This document shows, in pieces, positions 28,659 to 38,177 of a stretch of 64,000 nt of DNA. Each line of letters starts with the position of its first letter. Positions within the stretch are counted from its first letter, which is position 1. The translations under genes were made by a program, and so were the position numbers. The notes below the pieces were generated by a model. It had not been told where the DNA came from and ran no database searches. It saw only the letters and a list, made by a program, of their open reading frames with translations. Origin of the DNA: Gimesia chilikensis (GTDB lineage Bacteria > Planctomycetota > Planctomycetia > Planctomycetales > Planctomycetaceae); NCBI RefSeq assembly GCF_008329715.1, contig NZ_VTSR01000016.1:62001-126000 (forward strand), written 5' to 3'.

Positions 28659-30512
28659 ATGAACGCGCACCTGCTGCCCCTGTGTCTCAGCCTGTTAACC
28701 CTGATCTCCCTGCCCGCTGCTGTGGTCTCCGCTGCCGATGAGAAAACGGAACCGTCGACCGTTGATTTCAAAGGGAAAGTCGCCCAGCGGCTGGAGTCAC
28801 TGAAAAAACAACCGGCGCTGATTCACTCGGCCCTGGGTGTCACTCGCCAGGAGACGCCGATTCCCTGCGTGTTCTCTGCCGATGATCTGAACTTTGAAAC
28901 AGACAAAACGCGCGTCCTGCTGATCGGGGGACTGGACGGTTCACAGACATCCGTCGATGCGGTGATCGATGCCGTCAACTGGTTTTATGGATCCGAAGCA
29001 GCAGCACCGCTGCGGAAACAGTTCTCACTTTCAGCGGCCCCGATTGCCAATCCGGATGGCTGGGCACTGCAACAGGGAGCGAAAAATGCCTCCGGCGGCG
29101 ATCCGACCAGAGGTTACCCGCCGCAGGGACCCGCCTATCACGATGCTCAGAAACCGGAAGTTCAATACCTGTGGCGGTGGATCGGCATGCATGCCCCGGA
29201 TCTGGTGGTTGATGTCCGCGCAGGTCAGCAGCCACAGTGGTTCATCCCGAAAACCGCTCGCAAAGAAGTGCGCGGACTGCAGTCGCAGTTGTCACCTGTG
29301 CAAACCGCGAACGCCGACTGGGAACTGGCTGCCGCTCTGAATACCGAGTCCCCATCTCTGATCGGCCAGATCCCTGCCCTGGGTCTGGAAGTCTCAACTC
29401 AAGAGAAGTCTGCGTTCCTCCCCACACTGCTGAAGGTACTTAAGGAAACATCGTTTCCAGCGCCCTCTCCCGCGCGTGAGGAACTGATTCAGCGCCAACA
29501 GCGGACGCCGATCCAGGTTGCCACACAACTCTCGAAAGTGTACGGCAACGATCTGGGACGCCTCTCGTATCTGCCCGTGCTTTCACTCATTAGCCAGATT
29601 CGACTGGGTGAACTGACGAACGACCAGAGTCGGCTGCCTCACGTCGAGAAAATCACACAGGAGTATCTGAAGAAGAATCCTCAGCCCCTCGAAAACAAAG
29701 GGGGCGGCTCGGTCATCGCCGGGCACCTGCTCTTTTCCGAGCTGACCAAAGCAACCGGCAACCGGGATTACCTCAAGTACGCCCAACAGGCGGCGGATCT
29801 GGGCTTTGATGCGCAAGGTAAGATGAAAGAGTCGATGCCGCACCATGTCGAGATGAGCGATGCGGTCTTCATGTCATGCCCGATTCTCGCTGTTGTGGGT
29901 CGGCTGACCGGGGACCCGAAATACTACGACATGGCCATGAAACACTGGCGCTTCATCCAGAAACTGGATCAGCGACCGGACGGCATCTATCGAAATTCTC
30001 CCCTCAGCGATGCCGCCTGGGGTCGTGGAAATGGTTTCCCAGCGCTGGGACTGGCGCTGGTTTTGAGTGAGTTGCCCGTGCATTCGCCGTTGCGGGAACA
30101 GTTCGTGGAAGGACATCGTCAGCACCTGGAGGCGCTCAGCAAACATCAGGATCCGACGGGCATGTGGCACCAGGTAATCGATCATCCGGAAAGCTACCGG
30201 GAAATGACATCCACCTGCATGATTACCTTCGCCATGATTCGTGGCGTACGGGAAGGCTGGCTGGACGAAAGCGTCTATACGCCTCTCATCGAGAAAGCCT
30301 GGGAAGGGATCAAAACCCGGGTCGCGCCGAACGGAACGCTGGTCGATGTCTGCACGGGCACGGGCAAACAGAAGAACCTCCGCGGTTATCTCGATCGCAT
30401 GGCGATTCTCGGTAATGACGCTCGCGGCGGGGCGATGGCCTTTATCGTCTCCAACGAAATGGCACAGTGGCTCAACGAACGGGCCAACGCCGCTGAGCAG
30501 AAACAGGATTAA
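28659..30512 (+). CDS. Secreted GH88/GH105-type hydrolase with degenerate M14-like N-terminal domain
   Basis: A 617-residue exported protein (signal peptide, cleavage near VVSA-AD). Residues about 60-270 follow an M14 carboxypeptidase pattern: VLLIGGLDGSQTS where HxxE is expected, and ANPDGW for the NPDG loop. His and Glu of the first zinc motif are absent, so this half is likely inactive. Residues 300-600 are an alpha/alpha-barrel: SDAAWGRGNGFPALGLALVL and GMWHQVIDHPESYREMTSTC are the signature segments of unsaturated glucuronyl/rhamnogalacturonyl hydrolases. It probably removes unsaturated uronic acids from lyase-cut polysaccharides, as expected for a marine or algal-glycan degrader. ATG 28659 begins the signal peptide; 28572 is an upstream in-frame ATG. 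Confidence 0.8.
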   Translation: MNAHLLPLCLSLLTLISLPAAVVSAADEKTEPSTVDFKGKVAQRLESLKKQPALIHSALGVTRQETPIPCVFSADDLNFETDKTRVLLIGGLDGSQTSVDAVIDAVNWFYGSEAAAPLRKQFSLSAAPIANPDGWALQQGAKNASGGDPTRGYPPQGPAYHDAQKPEVQYLWRWIGMHAPDLVVDVRAGQQPQWFIPKTARKEVRGLQSQLSPVQTANADWELAAALNTESPSLIGQIPALGLEVSTQEKSAFLPTLLKVLKETSFPAPSPAREELIQRQQRTPIQVATQLSKVYGNDLGRLSYLPVLSLISQIRLGELTNDQSRLPHVEKITQEYLKKNPQPLENKGGGSVIAGHLLFSELTKATGNRDYLKYAQQAADLGFDAQGKMKESMPHHVEMSDAVFMSCPILAVVGRLTGDPKYYDMAMKHWRFIQKLDQRPDGIYRNSPLSDAAWGRGNGFPALGLALVLSELPVHSPLREQFVEGHRQHLEALSKHQDPTGMWHQVIDHPESYREMTSTCMITFAMIRGVREGWLDESVYTPLIEKAWEGIKTRVAPNGTLVDVCTGTGKQKNLRGYLDRMAILGNDARGGAMAFIVSNEMAQWLNERANAAEQKQD

Positions 30513-30609
30513 GCGTTCTCTGCGGATGATGATACTTTGAAGCTCAACCTGGAATGCGCACTACAGGAATGATTAAACAAGACCTCTGAGTTCCTCCGAA
30601 AGGACTGTC

Positions 30610-32046
30610 ATGATTTCACGATTCTCTGTTCTGCTGTTGTTTGTACCTGCACTCGGGATGCTTTCGCTCAGTGTGACGGAAGTCCAAGCGGAACAGGCGG
30701 CGCTGCGTGCCGGAGCCGCGATGATCGACATTACCCCCGAGCCCGGCGTTTCACTGGACGGCGTGATTTCCAAGAATGGCCCCGTGACAGGAGTGCATGA
30801 CCGGATCTATTCCCGCGCGCTGGTCCTCGATGATGGAAACACGCGGGTTGCGATCTGCGTAAACGACCTCTGCATGGTCGAGCGGAGTTACTTCGACCAG
30901 GTCAAGCAGATCGTGTTTAAGAAGACCGGACTGCCCGCGAATCGAATGCTGATGACCAGCACGCACACACATGCGGCACCCCGCGTTCCCTATGGTCGCG
31001 CAAGTGAGCAGGACGATGTCTACTATCAGGCGCTGATCCAGAAGATGGCCGAGGCGATCATCACCGCCGAGCAGAATCTCGCGCCGGCCCAGATTGCCTG
31101 GGGCTCCTTCGATGCTGGTAAATATGCAGCGTGTCGACGTTTTCTTGCAGAGAAAGGGAGCGTCTCACTGAATCCGTTTGGTGTCGCGGGGGAGCAGATC
31201 AAATCGGTTTCAGGACGCAGCAAACAGATCATTCAACCCGCGGCTGACATTGACCCTCAGTGTTCGATCCTCTCCGTGCAACACGCTGACGGTACTCCGC
31301 TGGCAGTGCTGGGTAATATGAGCATTCATTATTGTGGCGGCTACAGGAAGGGAGAGATCAGCGCCGATTACTTTGGTGCGTACGCGAAATATCTCGCGGA
31401 GAAGCTGAAGTCGAGCGGATCCCATCCCCCGTTTGTGGGCATGCTCTCCAACGGCACCAGCGGGAATGTGGGCGCGGTGATGAAACAGGACAAGCGGAAG
31501 TATCAGCCGTTCGAATGGATTGACGAATCGGGAAAGCAGTTCGCCGAACAGACCATCAAGGTCCTGGCACAGTTGCAGTACCAGCGCAAGATTCCAGTGG
31601 AGATGGTCGAGCGCGAAATTGAACTGGCGATTCGTAAGCCGGATGAGGAACGCCTCGCCTGGGCACAGGAGATCCTGGCGAATCCGAAACAGAAAACCGT
31701 ACATCCCTGGTCGAAAATATACGCGACCGAAGCGGTCGAACTCAACAAGTACCCGGCGACGGAAACCATCAAGCTGCAGGCCATTCGCATCGGCGATCTG
31801 GGTATCGTCAGCTTGCCTTGTGAAGTCTTTACCGAAACCGGGCTGGCGATCAAAGCGGGCAGCCCTTTCGGTGCTACCTTCTCCATGGAACTGGCTAATG
31901 GATCGAGCGGTTATCTGCCCACACCCACACAGCATGCGTTAGGCGGTTACGAAACCTGGCCCGCGCGGAGCAGTTACCTGGAGATCGAAGCCGAGACCAA
32001 AATCCGACAGACGGCCCTGGAGCTTCTGCGTGAGTTACACAACTGA
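30610..32046 (+). CDS. Secreted neutral/alkaline ceramidase-like protein
   Basis: A 478-residue exported protein (signal peptide, cleavage near VQAE-QA). It belongs to the ceramidase N-terminal-domain superfamily: RAGAAMIDITPEPG at the start, GVHDRIYSRALVLDDG, then the zinc motif STHTHAAP near 120 and NMSIHYCGG near 240 as further metal-site segments. Typical ceramidases are about 650-700 residues with a C-terminal beta-sandwich, which is missing here, so the true substrate may not be ceramide; planctomycetes encode many such short paralogues. RBS GAAAGGA lies before the ATG. It is 97 bp after the GH88/105 gene, possibly cotranscribed, and ends convergent with a PDZ gene 10 bp away. Confidence 0.82.
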   Translation: MISRFSVLLLFVPALGMLSLSVTEVQAEQAALRAGAAMIDITPEPGVSLDGVISKNGPVTGVHDRIYSRALVLDDGNTRVAICVNDLCMVERSYFDQVKQIVFKKTGLPANRMLMTSTHTHAAPRVPYGRASEQDDVYYQALIQKMAEAIITAEQNLAPAQIAWGSFDAGKYAACRRFLAEKGSVSLNPFGVAGEQIKSVSGRSKQIIQPAADIDPQCSILSVQHADGTPLAVLGNMSIHYCGGYRKGEISADYFGAYAKYLAEKLKSSGSHPPFVGMLSNGTSGNVGAVMKQDKRKYQPFEWIDESGKQFAEQTIKVLAQLQYQRKIPVEMVEREIELAIRKPDEERLAWAQEILANPKQKTVHPWSKIYATEAVELNKYPATETIKLQAIRIGDLGIVSLPCEVFTETGLAIKAGSPFGATFSMELANGSSGYLPTPTQHALGGYETWPARSSYLEIEAETKIRQTALELLRELHN

Positions 32047-32056
32047 GTTGCGACGC

Positions 32057-33019
32057 TTAGCGGTCGAGCCAGCTGCTGAGCGTGACGGGCAGTTTCTTGA
32101 TCATCCCGTCACGAAGCAGTTCGACTTGTACCACATCGCCGGCTGATTTCCCCCCAATCAGTTTCACGAGGGCATCGAAGTTCTCGACTGGCTTGTCGTC
32201 GAACTTGAGGATGAAGTCTCCCGAGCGGATCCCCGCCTTCTGAGCGGCCAGACCATCAGAGACTTCGCCGACCAGGCAGCCCCCCTGGTCCCGGATGCCG
32301 GTCATGTGGGTGATGCCCAGCATGGCATCACTGTCGCGGGTCTGGAACTGAGTCGCGGGGAGTGCCCGCATCAGATCTTCCAGTGCAAGGTCCGGAAGAG
32401 GATGTCCTTTGATGAGATACAGCACCGGAAACTTCCGAACCCGCTTGATGAACCGCAGGCCGTCTTCGCCTCCGGTCCACTTGGAGCCCAGGGCCACATA
32501 GCGTACCTGTCCGGGTTCCACGCTGCCGCCCGGTGCTGTCCTGGCGATGTCTTCGGGCGTCCAGAGTTTGACCGTGCCACCCATTTTTGTGATTTCACGG
32601 ACGGCCCGTTTTTCCCGAATGTCGGCGTGCCGGTCGATGGCTTCTTCGGCGCGAATGGCGACCGAAGGATTTTTCGCCTTCGTGAGTTTCTCGAGTGCGT
32701 CTTCGGCAGGTCCAACCGAATTAGCTTTCCCCAGAATGTAGACCTGTTCGATCACGAGGATCGCGCGGACCGCGGCTTCGAGACTGTCCCCCTGGGTCAC
32801 CTTGAGCAGTGGCGGCACAACCTGTTCGCCAAACTTAGGCAGTTCCCGGGTCGCTTTCTGGCGGGCCTGATAGTCATCGCTCTGGAGATCGAGAATGTAG
32901 TCAACGGCCTGTTGCGGCAGCGCTGCTGTTTCTTTTTCCTGTGAGTACGCAGGCGAACCGGTCGTGAGCAATGACAGGGCCAGTGCTCCCGCGAGCAGGG
33001 TTGCGAAACATGATTTCAT
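32057..33019 (-). CDS. Exported PDZ-domain protein with HEAT-like N-terminus
   Basis: A 320-residue exported protein (signal peptide, cleavage near PAYS-QE). Residues 35-130 are helical repeats of HEAT type (DDYQARQKATRELPKFGEQV, AVRAILVIEQV, AIRAEEAIDRHADI). A beta segment follows, then a PDZ domain at about 230-318: GGCLVGEVSDGLAAQKAGIR, SGDFILKFDDKPVENFDAL, GDVVQVELLRDG. No protease residues accompany the PDZ, so it is likely a binding adaptor in the periplasm. Its start lies 114 bp downstream of the GDPD gene, which points the same way. Confidence 0.78.
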   Translation of the reverse strand: MKSCFATLLAGALALSLLTTGSPAYSQEKETAALPQQAVDYILDLQSDDYQARQKATRELPKFGEQVVPPLLKVTQGDSLEAAVRAILVIEQVYILGKANSVGPAEDALEKLTKAKNPSVAIRAEEAIDRHADIREKRAVREITKMGGTVKLWTPEDIARTAPGGSVEPGQVRYVALGSKWTGGEDGLRFIKRVRKFPVLYLIKGHPLPDLALEDLMRALPATQFQTRDSDAMLGITHMTGIRDQGGCLVGEVSDGLAAQKAGIRSGDFILKFDDKPVENFDALVKLIGGKSAGDVVQVELLRDGMIKKLPVTLSSWLDR

Positions 33020-33133
33020 CTGGTTTGTACCTCTGGAATTAAGTGCGTCTTTTCAAGGGCGACTTCATTCCATTTTCGAACAAACCAGAGTGGAAATCAA
33101 TACGAGACTTTATCAGAGCACCCGGAACAGGCG

Positions 33134-33964
33134 TTATTCTGCCTGTTTGAGAGTTTCCATCATCAGGCCGGGGCGATCGGTGGTGATACCGGTAATCCCC
33201 ATCTCTACCAGCTTTTTCGCATCTTTGACGTCGTTGATGGTCCAGACGAAGACAGGCAGGCCGGCGGCTTCCGATTTCTGAATAAAATCGGCGGTCAGAA
33301 ACCCGTTATAGCCGACATCCAGGCCATCCAGGTTCGCTTCTTTGGCTTTGCGGATGTAGTAGTCGGCGTTGTGTTCCCAACGGCGGGTGACCTTGTTCTG
33401 CTTGACTTTGAAGACCCAGTAGGCTTTGAGCTCGGGCATTAATTGCTTGGCCTTGCGCATCGTGTCGTAGTCGAAACCAATCAGTGCCGTCTGGTCGGCT
33501 GCTTTGCCCGACGCTTGCAGATCGGCTTTGAGCTGCGGCAGAACTTCGGGGCCGCATTTGATTTCAATGAACAGCCGCTTGCCTGCGGGGATCGTTTTCA
33601 GGATCTGCGGGAGGGTCGGAATCCGCTCGTTGCGGTATTGAGCATTCTTCCAGGCACCGACGTCCAGAGTCTGGAGTTCTGCCAGCGTCTGTTCTGCCAC
33701 ATCCTTATTGCGTCCGCCGATCCGCTTGGTGGTCTTGTCGTGGAAGGCGACGATCTTACCATCGCTGGTGAGATAGATGTCGATCTCGACGGCATCCGCG
33801 TTGCGTTTCCAGGCCAGATTCACAGAGGAGAGTGTGTTCTCCGGGGCATCAAATGAGGCACCGCGGTGTCCCACAATTTCGACGGCTGAGAGGGGATTTG
33901 CGGCTGACACGAGAGTTAATCCTGCACAGAAAACGAGAAAACACACGGAACGCATCGACGACAT
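33134..33964 (-). CDS. Exported glycerophosphodiester phosphodiesterase
   Basis: A 276-residue secreted GDPD-family protein that hydrolyses glycerophosphodiesters to glycerol 3-phosphate and an alcohol. Signal peptide 1-25 (ending NPLSAVE). Catalytic signature in order: VGHRGASFDAPENTLSS (His/Arg and Glu), AVEIDIYLTSDGKIVAFHD (Glu, Asp, His), later FIEIKCG and the closing FVWTINDVKDAKKLVEMGIT that matches the family. The open frame extends 106 codons further upstream, but that part has no protein-like character, and ATG 33964 begins a normal signal peptide. It is divergent from thiS. Confidence 0.9.
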   Translation of the reverse strand: MSSMRSVCFLVFCAGLTLVSAANPLSAVEIVGHRGASFDAPENTLSSVNLAWKRNADAVEIDIYLTSDGKIVAFHDKTTKRIGGRNKDVAEQTLAELQTLDVGAWKNAQYRNERIPTLPQILKTIPAGKRLFIEIKCGPEVLPQLKADLQASGKAADQTALIGFDYDTMRKAKQLMPELKAYWVFKVKQNKVTRRWEHNADYYIRKAKEANLDGLDVGYNGFLTADFIQKSEAAGLPVFVWTINDVKDAKKLVEMGITGITTDRPGLMMETLKQAE

Positions 33965-34162
33965 CTGATCTGATCTCCACAAAAATAAGCAAACAGCGGT
34001 AAGGGGTTTTGATCCATCGTCAGTTATATAGAAGCATATTAACGACTTGTAAAGAAACGATGAAAACCGGAAAGTGACCGCGGGAGGCCGCCGTGGTAGC
34101 TTCTGTTCAGAAGCGAATCCCGCTGCGAAGCGAAATAACGGCTGACAGATTCGGGCCATTCC

Positions 34163-34191
34163 TTGACGACTGGCAGTATCACTTCTAAACT
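34163..34191 (+). promoter_or_regulatory. Promoter of thiSG
   Basis: TTGACG (34163-34168), 17-nt spacer, TAAACT (34186-34191), about 67 nt before the thiS ATG. No THI-box/TPP riboswitch core was found in the short leader or elsewhere in the 33965-34257 gap. Confidence 0.5.
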
Positions 34192-34257
34192 CGCTTTTTG
34201 CAAACAATCTTTGAGAAAGATCAGATTTCCCGCGATCTCTCGTTTGCTTCGTCTGAT

Positions 34258-34485
34258 ATGAAATTCTTCCAGGGAGCTGCACAGGTGCAAATTCAGGTCA
34301 ACGGCGAACCCCGCGAGGTTCCCGATGCTTTTACAGTGGCTGAACTGCTGGCCCAGCTCGAACTGCAGCCCCGCTATCTGGCTGTTGAACGGAACCTGAT
34401 CCTGATTCCCCGTGAAGAACATGCCAACTGTCAGCTGGAGGCCGGGGATCGTCTGGAAATCGTAACGCTGGTAGGCGGTGGATAA
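34258..34485 (+). CDS. thiS: ThiS sulfur carrier protein
   Basis: A ubiquitin-fold sulfur carrier; its C-terminal Gly-Gly is adenylated and thiocarboxylated, then gives sulfur to the thiazole ring of thiamine. The 75-residue product has the usual features: [37 protein letters not shown] and the obligatory C-terminal VGGG. An upstream in-frame ATG at 34198 would add 20 residues; ATG 34258 (MKFFQG) is closer to family length and leaves room for the promoter. thiG follows after 5 nt, so the two partners are cotranscribed. Confidence 0.9.
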   Translation: MKFFQGAAQVQIQVNGEPREVPDAFTVAELLAQLELQPRYLAVERNLILIPREEHANCQLEAGDRLEIVTLVGGG

Positions 34486-34490
34486 CTATT

Positions 34491-35324
34491 ATGGCAACAA
34501 TTGGCGATACCGAATCGGCCCTGGTACTGGGCACACATCATCTGAACTCCCGACTGATCGTCGGCACGGGTAAATACACCACGTACGAACTGATGCAGGA
34601 AAGCCTGGAAATCAGCGGTGCGGAAGTGATTACCGTCGCCGTGCGTCGCGAGCGATTGATCGACGCCGACGGCCGGAACATTCTGGACTTCATCGACCTC
34701 GACAAATACACGATCCTGCCGAACACCGCCGGCTGCTTCTCTGCAGATGATGCCGTACGTGTCGCGCGGATGGGACGCGAAATTCTGCGGGGCCTCGAAA
34801 ACCCGGGAGCCGACTGGGTCAAAATTGAAGTTCTGGGTGATACGAAAACCCTGCTCCCCGACCCGGTCGCCACACTCGAAGCGACAAAACAACTGGTCGA
34901 TGAAGGCTTTTCGGTGCTCTGCTATTCCACCGACGATCCGATCACCGCGAAGCGTCTGAAGGACGCGGGGGCGACCTCGGTCATGCCGGCGGGCAGCCCG
35001 ATCGGCAGTGGTCAGGGAATTCTGAACCCGAACAATATCCGCATCTGTCTGGAGTACCTCAAAGAGGACGACCCGGACTATCCGGTGATTGTCGATGCGG
35101 GCGTGGGAACCGCCAGCGATGTGACGATCGCCATGGAACTGGGTTGCGACGGCGTGTTACTCAATACGGGTATCGCCGGCGCGCAGGATCCCGTCCGCAT
35201 GGCCCGGGCCATGAAAAACGCGATCGAAGCCGGCCGCGACGCTTACCTGGCGGGACGCATTCCCCGCAAGCTCTACGCCACGGCCTCCAGTCCCGAAACC
35301 GGGATTATTGCGCCAAAGGCTTAA
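34491..35324 (+). CDS. thiG: Thiazole synthase ThiG
   Basis: Forms the thiamine thiazole phosphate from 1-deoxy-D-xylulose 5-phosphate, dehydroglycine and ThiS thiocarboxylate; a cytosolic TIM barrel. The 277-residue protein shows FNSR-equivalent [39 protein letters not shown], the Schiff-base lysine in [21 protein letters not shown] and [20 protein letters not shown] with the phosphate-loop GVLLNTGIA. It is coupled to thiS by a 5-nt gap. Its 3' end overlaps by 20 bp the 3' end of the convergent gene at 35305. Confidence 0.96.
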   Translation: MATIGDTESALVLGTHHLNSRLIVGTGKYTTYELMQESLEISGAEVITVAVRRERLIDADGRNILDFIDLDKYTILPNTAGCFSADDAVRVARMGREILRGLENPGADWVKIEVLGDTKTLLPDPVATLEATKQLVDEGFSVLCYSTDDPITAKRLKDAGATSVMPAGSPIGSGQGILNPNNIRICLEYLKEDDPDYPVIVDAGVGTASDVTIAMELGCDGVLLNTGIAGAQDPVRMARAMKNAIEAGRDAYLAGRIPRKLYATASSPETGIIAPKA

Positions 35325-36045
35325 TTTCCCTGGTCGATTGATTCTTACCGACCGGTTTGATTTTGCGGTCCTGCTTGCGGGACTGCTCTTTCTGCCAGGG
35401 GGGCTGACGTTCGGCTGAGATCACAACCTTGATCTGATTCAAACCGGCGATTCCCCCCGTCTGGCCTGAGGTACGGACGACTTTCCAGCTGGAAGTCGCA
35501 TCCATCACGCCCCCTTCACCCAGTGCGCGATTGAGTTTTGCCAGCGCGGTTGAGAGGGCTTCTTCAAACGACCCTTTCGAAGAGACGCCGGTAAACGTTC
35601 TGCGAATCGGCTCCATTTCGTGCCCCTGGTCAAAGTGGATGACTTTGACACCCTGGTTCTTACCATGTACGCGAACTCCTTTGACCCAGGCGGGCAGATC
35701 GGTCCAGACATCCGAGGCTTTGACCTCCGAAATGACCGTAATCGCGATGCCGGTCGGCGGTTTGGCCTTGAGATAATAATCCTGAATGCCGTCTTCGGGA
35801 GGTTTGACATACACGGCTCGATCGAGATGCACGTCGGTGTAACCGCCGGTGGGAACCTCACCCACCACATCCAGGATCAGCGTGGGCGGTTTGGATTTCT
35901 GCAGCTGGTGTGAGACACTCAGAATTTTCTCGACGGTGATGGCTTCAGACTTCGATTTTTTCTTGTCTGCCTGTACCAGCGAAGTGCTGGCCCAGACGCA
36001 GGCGACTGCCAGCAGAACGATTTTGACTTGCTTCGTAGACTTCAT
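35305..36045 (-). CDS. Exported hypothetical protein
   Basis: A 246-residue protein with a signal peptide ([20 protein letters not shown], cleavage near VQA-DK), then a lysine-rich stretch and a beta-rich body ([41 protein letters not shown]). The C-terminal 30 residues are highly charged ([17 protein letters not shown]). No family recognised. The frame overlaps the end of thiG by 20 bp in the opposite direction. Coding-like composition and an intact export signal make it a real gene. Confidence 0.65.
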   Translation of the reverse strand: MKSTKQVKIVLLAVACVWASTSLVQADKKKSKSEAITVEKILSVSHQLQKSKPPTLILDVVGEVPTGGYTDVHLDRAVYVKPPEDGIQDYYLKAKPPTGIAITVISEVKASDVWTDLPAWVKGVRVHGKNQGVKVIHFDQGHEMEPIRRTFTGVSSKGSFEEALSTALAKLNRALGEGGVMDATSSWKVVRTSGQTGGIAGLNQIKVVISAERQPPWQKEQSRKQDRKIKPVGKNQSTREIKPLAQ

Positions 36046-36197
36046 CGGACTCCCTCCAGGTTAGAAATGGTCAAGGGAACATGCAGAGCGACTAATTCCC
36101 TGCGACCCGCGGTCTGTATGACGCAGGCCACGCCGCTCCTGTTCCCGGAGATCGAACAATCTCCCGTCAGCCCGGCTGTTTGCCTGCTACAGATTCG

Positions 36198-36821
36198 CTA
36201 TCTTGCCTCGATAACCTTCCACTGGTCTTCGGTGGAAAAAGGATCGATGAGTTGTGCCAGCCCTGCATCGGCCAGTTCCTGTCCGGAGACGAAGCGTCCG
36301 GGGCGCGTCCAGCGATCGAGAACGCTCTGTCGGCAACCAAACAGCTGTGCCTGGAGACGATCGAAATCGGTTTCCAGTACTTTAAAATGTCGTGCCCACT
36401 CTGCGGCTTCTTCGAGGCGAACCTCGTCTTCGCTCTGCCAGCGAATCGGATGAAACAACAGCGTGGTGTATGCGGTCACGAAGCGGTGTTTACAGGCGGC
36501 AAACGGCAGGATCGCAGCGGAAGAGCATTCGCCCAGTGCCACGCCAGCCACATTAAGCTGCCTGAGACGGATCAGGCTGGCCAGTGTCAGGCCGGCATAG
36601 ACCGAACCGCCGGGGGAGTCGAAGTAAATCGTCCCTCGACTGCTACGCGGGACGTCCACCAGCCTGGCCACCAGATCGGATTCCTTGTCTCCCAGATCTC
36701 CCGAGAGTGAGATTTCCCAGTCCGGCTCTTTATCCTGAGGCACAAAACTGCGGAGTGAACGTGCTTTCTCGGGATAAGATTTCAGATTGGATTCTGTACT
36801 TGTCCGTCTTCGTTTCGTCAT
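36198..36821 (-). CDS. ClpP/crotonase-fold serine protease-like protein
   Basis: A 207-residue protein of the ClpP superfamily (S14-like), with no signal peptide. Core segments: [20 protein letters not shown] (oxyanion loop GG), nucleophile region [13 protein letters not shown] (Ser101 aligns with ClpP Ser97), and LLFHPIRW (His124 aligns with ClpP His122). The third residue is less clear: in ClpP an Asp sits in the RDRF segment before the final helix, while here the matching [15 protein letters not shown] has Gly. It may use another acid or be inactive. No Clp ATPase is nearby. Divergent from the DUF6807 gene, 225 bp away. Confidence 0.72.
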   Translation of the reverse strand: MTKRRRTSTESNLKSYPEKARSLRSFVPQDKEPDWEISLSGDLGDKESDLVARLVDVPRSSRGTIYFDSPGGSVYAGLTLASLIRLRQLNVAGVALGECSSAAILPFAACKHRFVTAYTTLLFHPIRWQSEDEVRLEEAAEWARHFKVLETDFDRLQAQLFGCRQSVLDRWTRPGRFVSGQELADAGLAQLIDPFSTEDQWKVIEAR

Positions 36822-37046
36822 TATTCTAAAAAGTCTTCAAGCTGAGAGCCCACAAATTCAACATGTCGCAAGTTATCTAGAATAACAGATTAAAAGTGTG
36901 ATTCGCAAACTGTGTTTCCCCTCAGTTCGAGAAAAAACCGCTGAAATTGCCCCTGCGACTTGGCGCAGTCACACCGTTCAGGACACAATAACTGACAGTA
37001 ATTAACAAACCGTTCAGGAATGACTGTTTTTTGAGGAAATTTCGCT

Positions 37047-38177
37047 GTGAAAACCGTGTTAAGCATACTCTGTCTGTTTGTCGGCCTCTCGACCGCTGTG
37101 GGTGCCGCAGAAGGTACCGTCGACATCAAGAAAAATGGAAGCAAATTCAGTGTCACCATCGATGGGAAACCGTTTGCGACCTACAACACCAGTGCCGACC
37201 TGCCTAAGCCGTTCTTCTCGCCGGTCCGCGCTGCTGACGGCACCGTAATTACCCGTTCGCTCGTCGATCCCGAAGATCACCCGCACCACAAAGGGATCTG
37301 GGTAGCCGTCGATGAAGTCAACACCGTCGACTTCTGGGCCGAGAAAGGCAAAATCAAAAACACCGGCGTGAAAATCGTCAAAGCCTCAGGTAATCCGGCT
37401 GTGATGAAAGTCACCAACGAGTGGCTCGGTGAAGACAACAAGCCGATCATTACCGAAAATACCCTGATCTCGATCTACGCCAATCGTCTGATGACTTACA
37501 ACATCACCTTCACCGCAGGTGCGAAGCCAGTTGTCTTTGAAGACACCAAAGAAGGCCTGTTCGGAATTCGTCTGCCCAACGGCATGCGGGAAAAAGAAGA
37601 TGGTTCGGTCGTCAACAGCAAAGGCGTCAAAGGGACCAAAGACACCTGGGGTAAGCCCACCGAATGGATTGATTACTACGGTCCTCTGAACGGAAAAGTT
37701 TACGGCGTCACCCTGATGGATTCTCCGCAGAACTACAAGCAGTCCCGTTACCACGTACGTAACTACGGTCTGTTTACCATCAGCCCCTTCGGCGATCACG
37801 CTTATACCAACAAGAAACAGCCCGCCGACCACAAGCACCTCAAAGCGGGTGAAAAGATGAACCTGAAATACGGTCTCTACATTCACTCCGGCGATACCAA
37901 GCAGGGTCATGTGGCTGACGCGTACCAGCAGTTTGTGGATGTCACTAAAAAAAAAGCGACTAAGAAAAAAGTGACACAGCAGAAACCAGCTGCCAAACCC
38001 GCTAAGAAAGTCGCCGCCGCGCCTCAAAAGCCGGCAGCACCTGCCAAGACTGCTGAACCCCAGATGAAACCAGTTCCGGAAACGGAAGCAGTTCCTGCAA
38101 ATAACTGTGAATGTCAACCGGCTCAGCAGCCGCAACCACGTCGCGGTCTGTTCGGTCGTCTGCGATTTCGTCGATAA
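37047..38177 (+). CDS. Secreted DUF6807 (PmoA-like) protein with Lys/Ala/Pro-rich tail
   Basis: A 376-residue exported protein starting at GTG 37047 (TTGAGGAAA upstream), signal peptide ending STAVGA-AE. Residues 25-300 resemble the DUF6807/PmoA-like family common in planctomycetes: SFSPVR-like FFSPVRAADGTVITRS, DHPHHKGIWVAVDEVN, and a later GPLNGKVYGVTLMDSPQN. DHPHHKG is the family's His-rich motif and suggests metal or sugar binding. After about residue 300 comes a low-complexity tail with KKKATKKKVT and KPAKKVAAAP blocks, then CECQ and a terminal RRGLFGRLRFRR. That tail looks like a cell-surface or nucleic-acid-binding extension, not part of the fold. Confidence 0.78.
   Translation: MKTVLSILCLFVGLSTAVGAAEGTVDIKKNGSKFSVTIDGKPFATYNTSADLPKPFFSPVRAADGTVITRSLVDPEDHPHHKGIWVAVDEVNTVDFWAEKGKIKNTGVKIVKASGNPAVMKVTNEWLGEDNKPIITENTLISIYANRLMTYNITFTAGAKPVVFEDTKEGLFGIRLPNGMREKEDGSVVNSKGVKGTKDTWGKPTEWIDYYGPLNGKVYGVTLMDSPQNYKQSRYHVRNYGLFTISPFGDHAYTNKKQPADHKHLKAGEKMNLKYGLYIHSGDTKQGHVADAYQQFVDVTKKKATKKKVTQQKPAAKPAKKVAAAPQKPAAPAKTAEPQMKPVPETEAVPANNCECQPAQQPQPRRGLFGRLRFRR

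Noticed and set aside
33965-34257. TPP riboswitch before thiS
   Set aside because: Searched for the conserved THI-box segments; none found.
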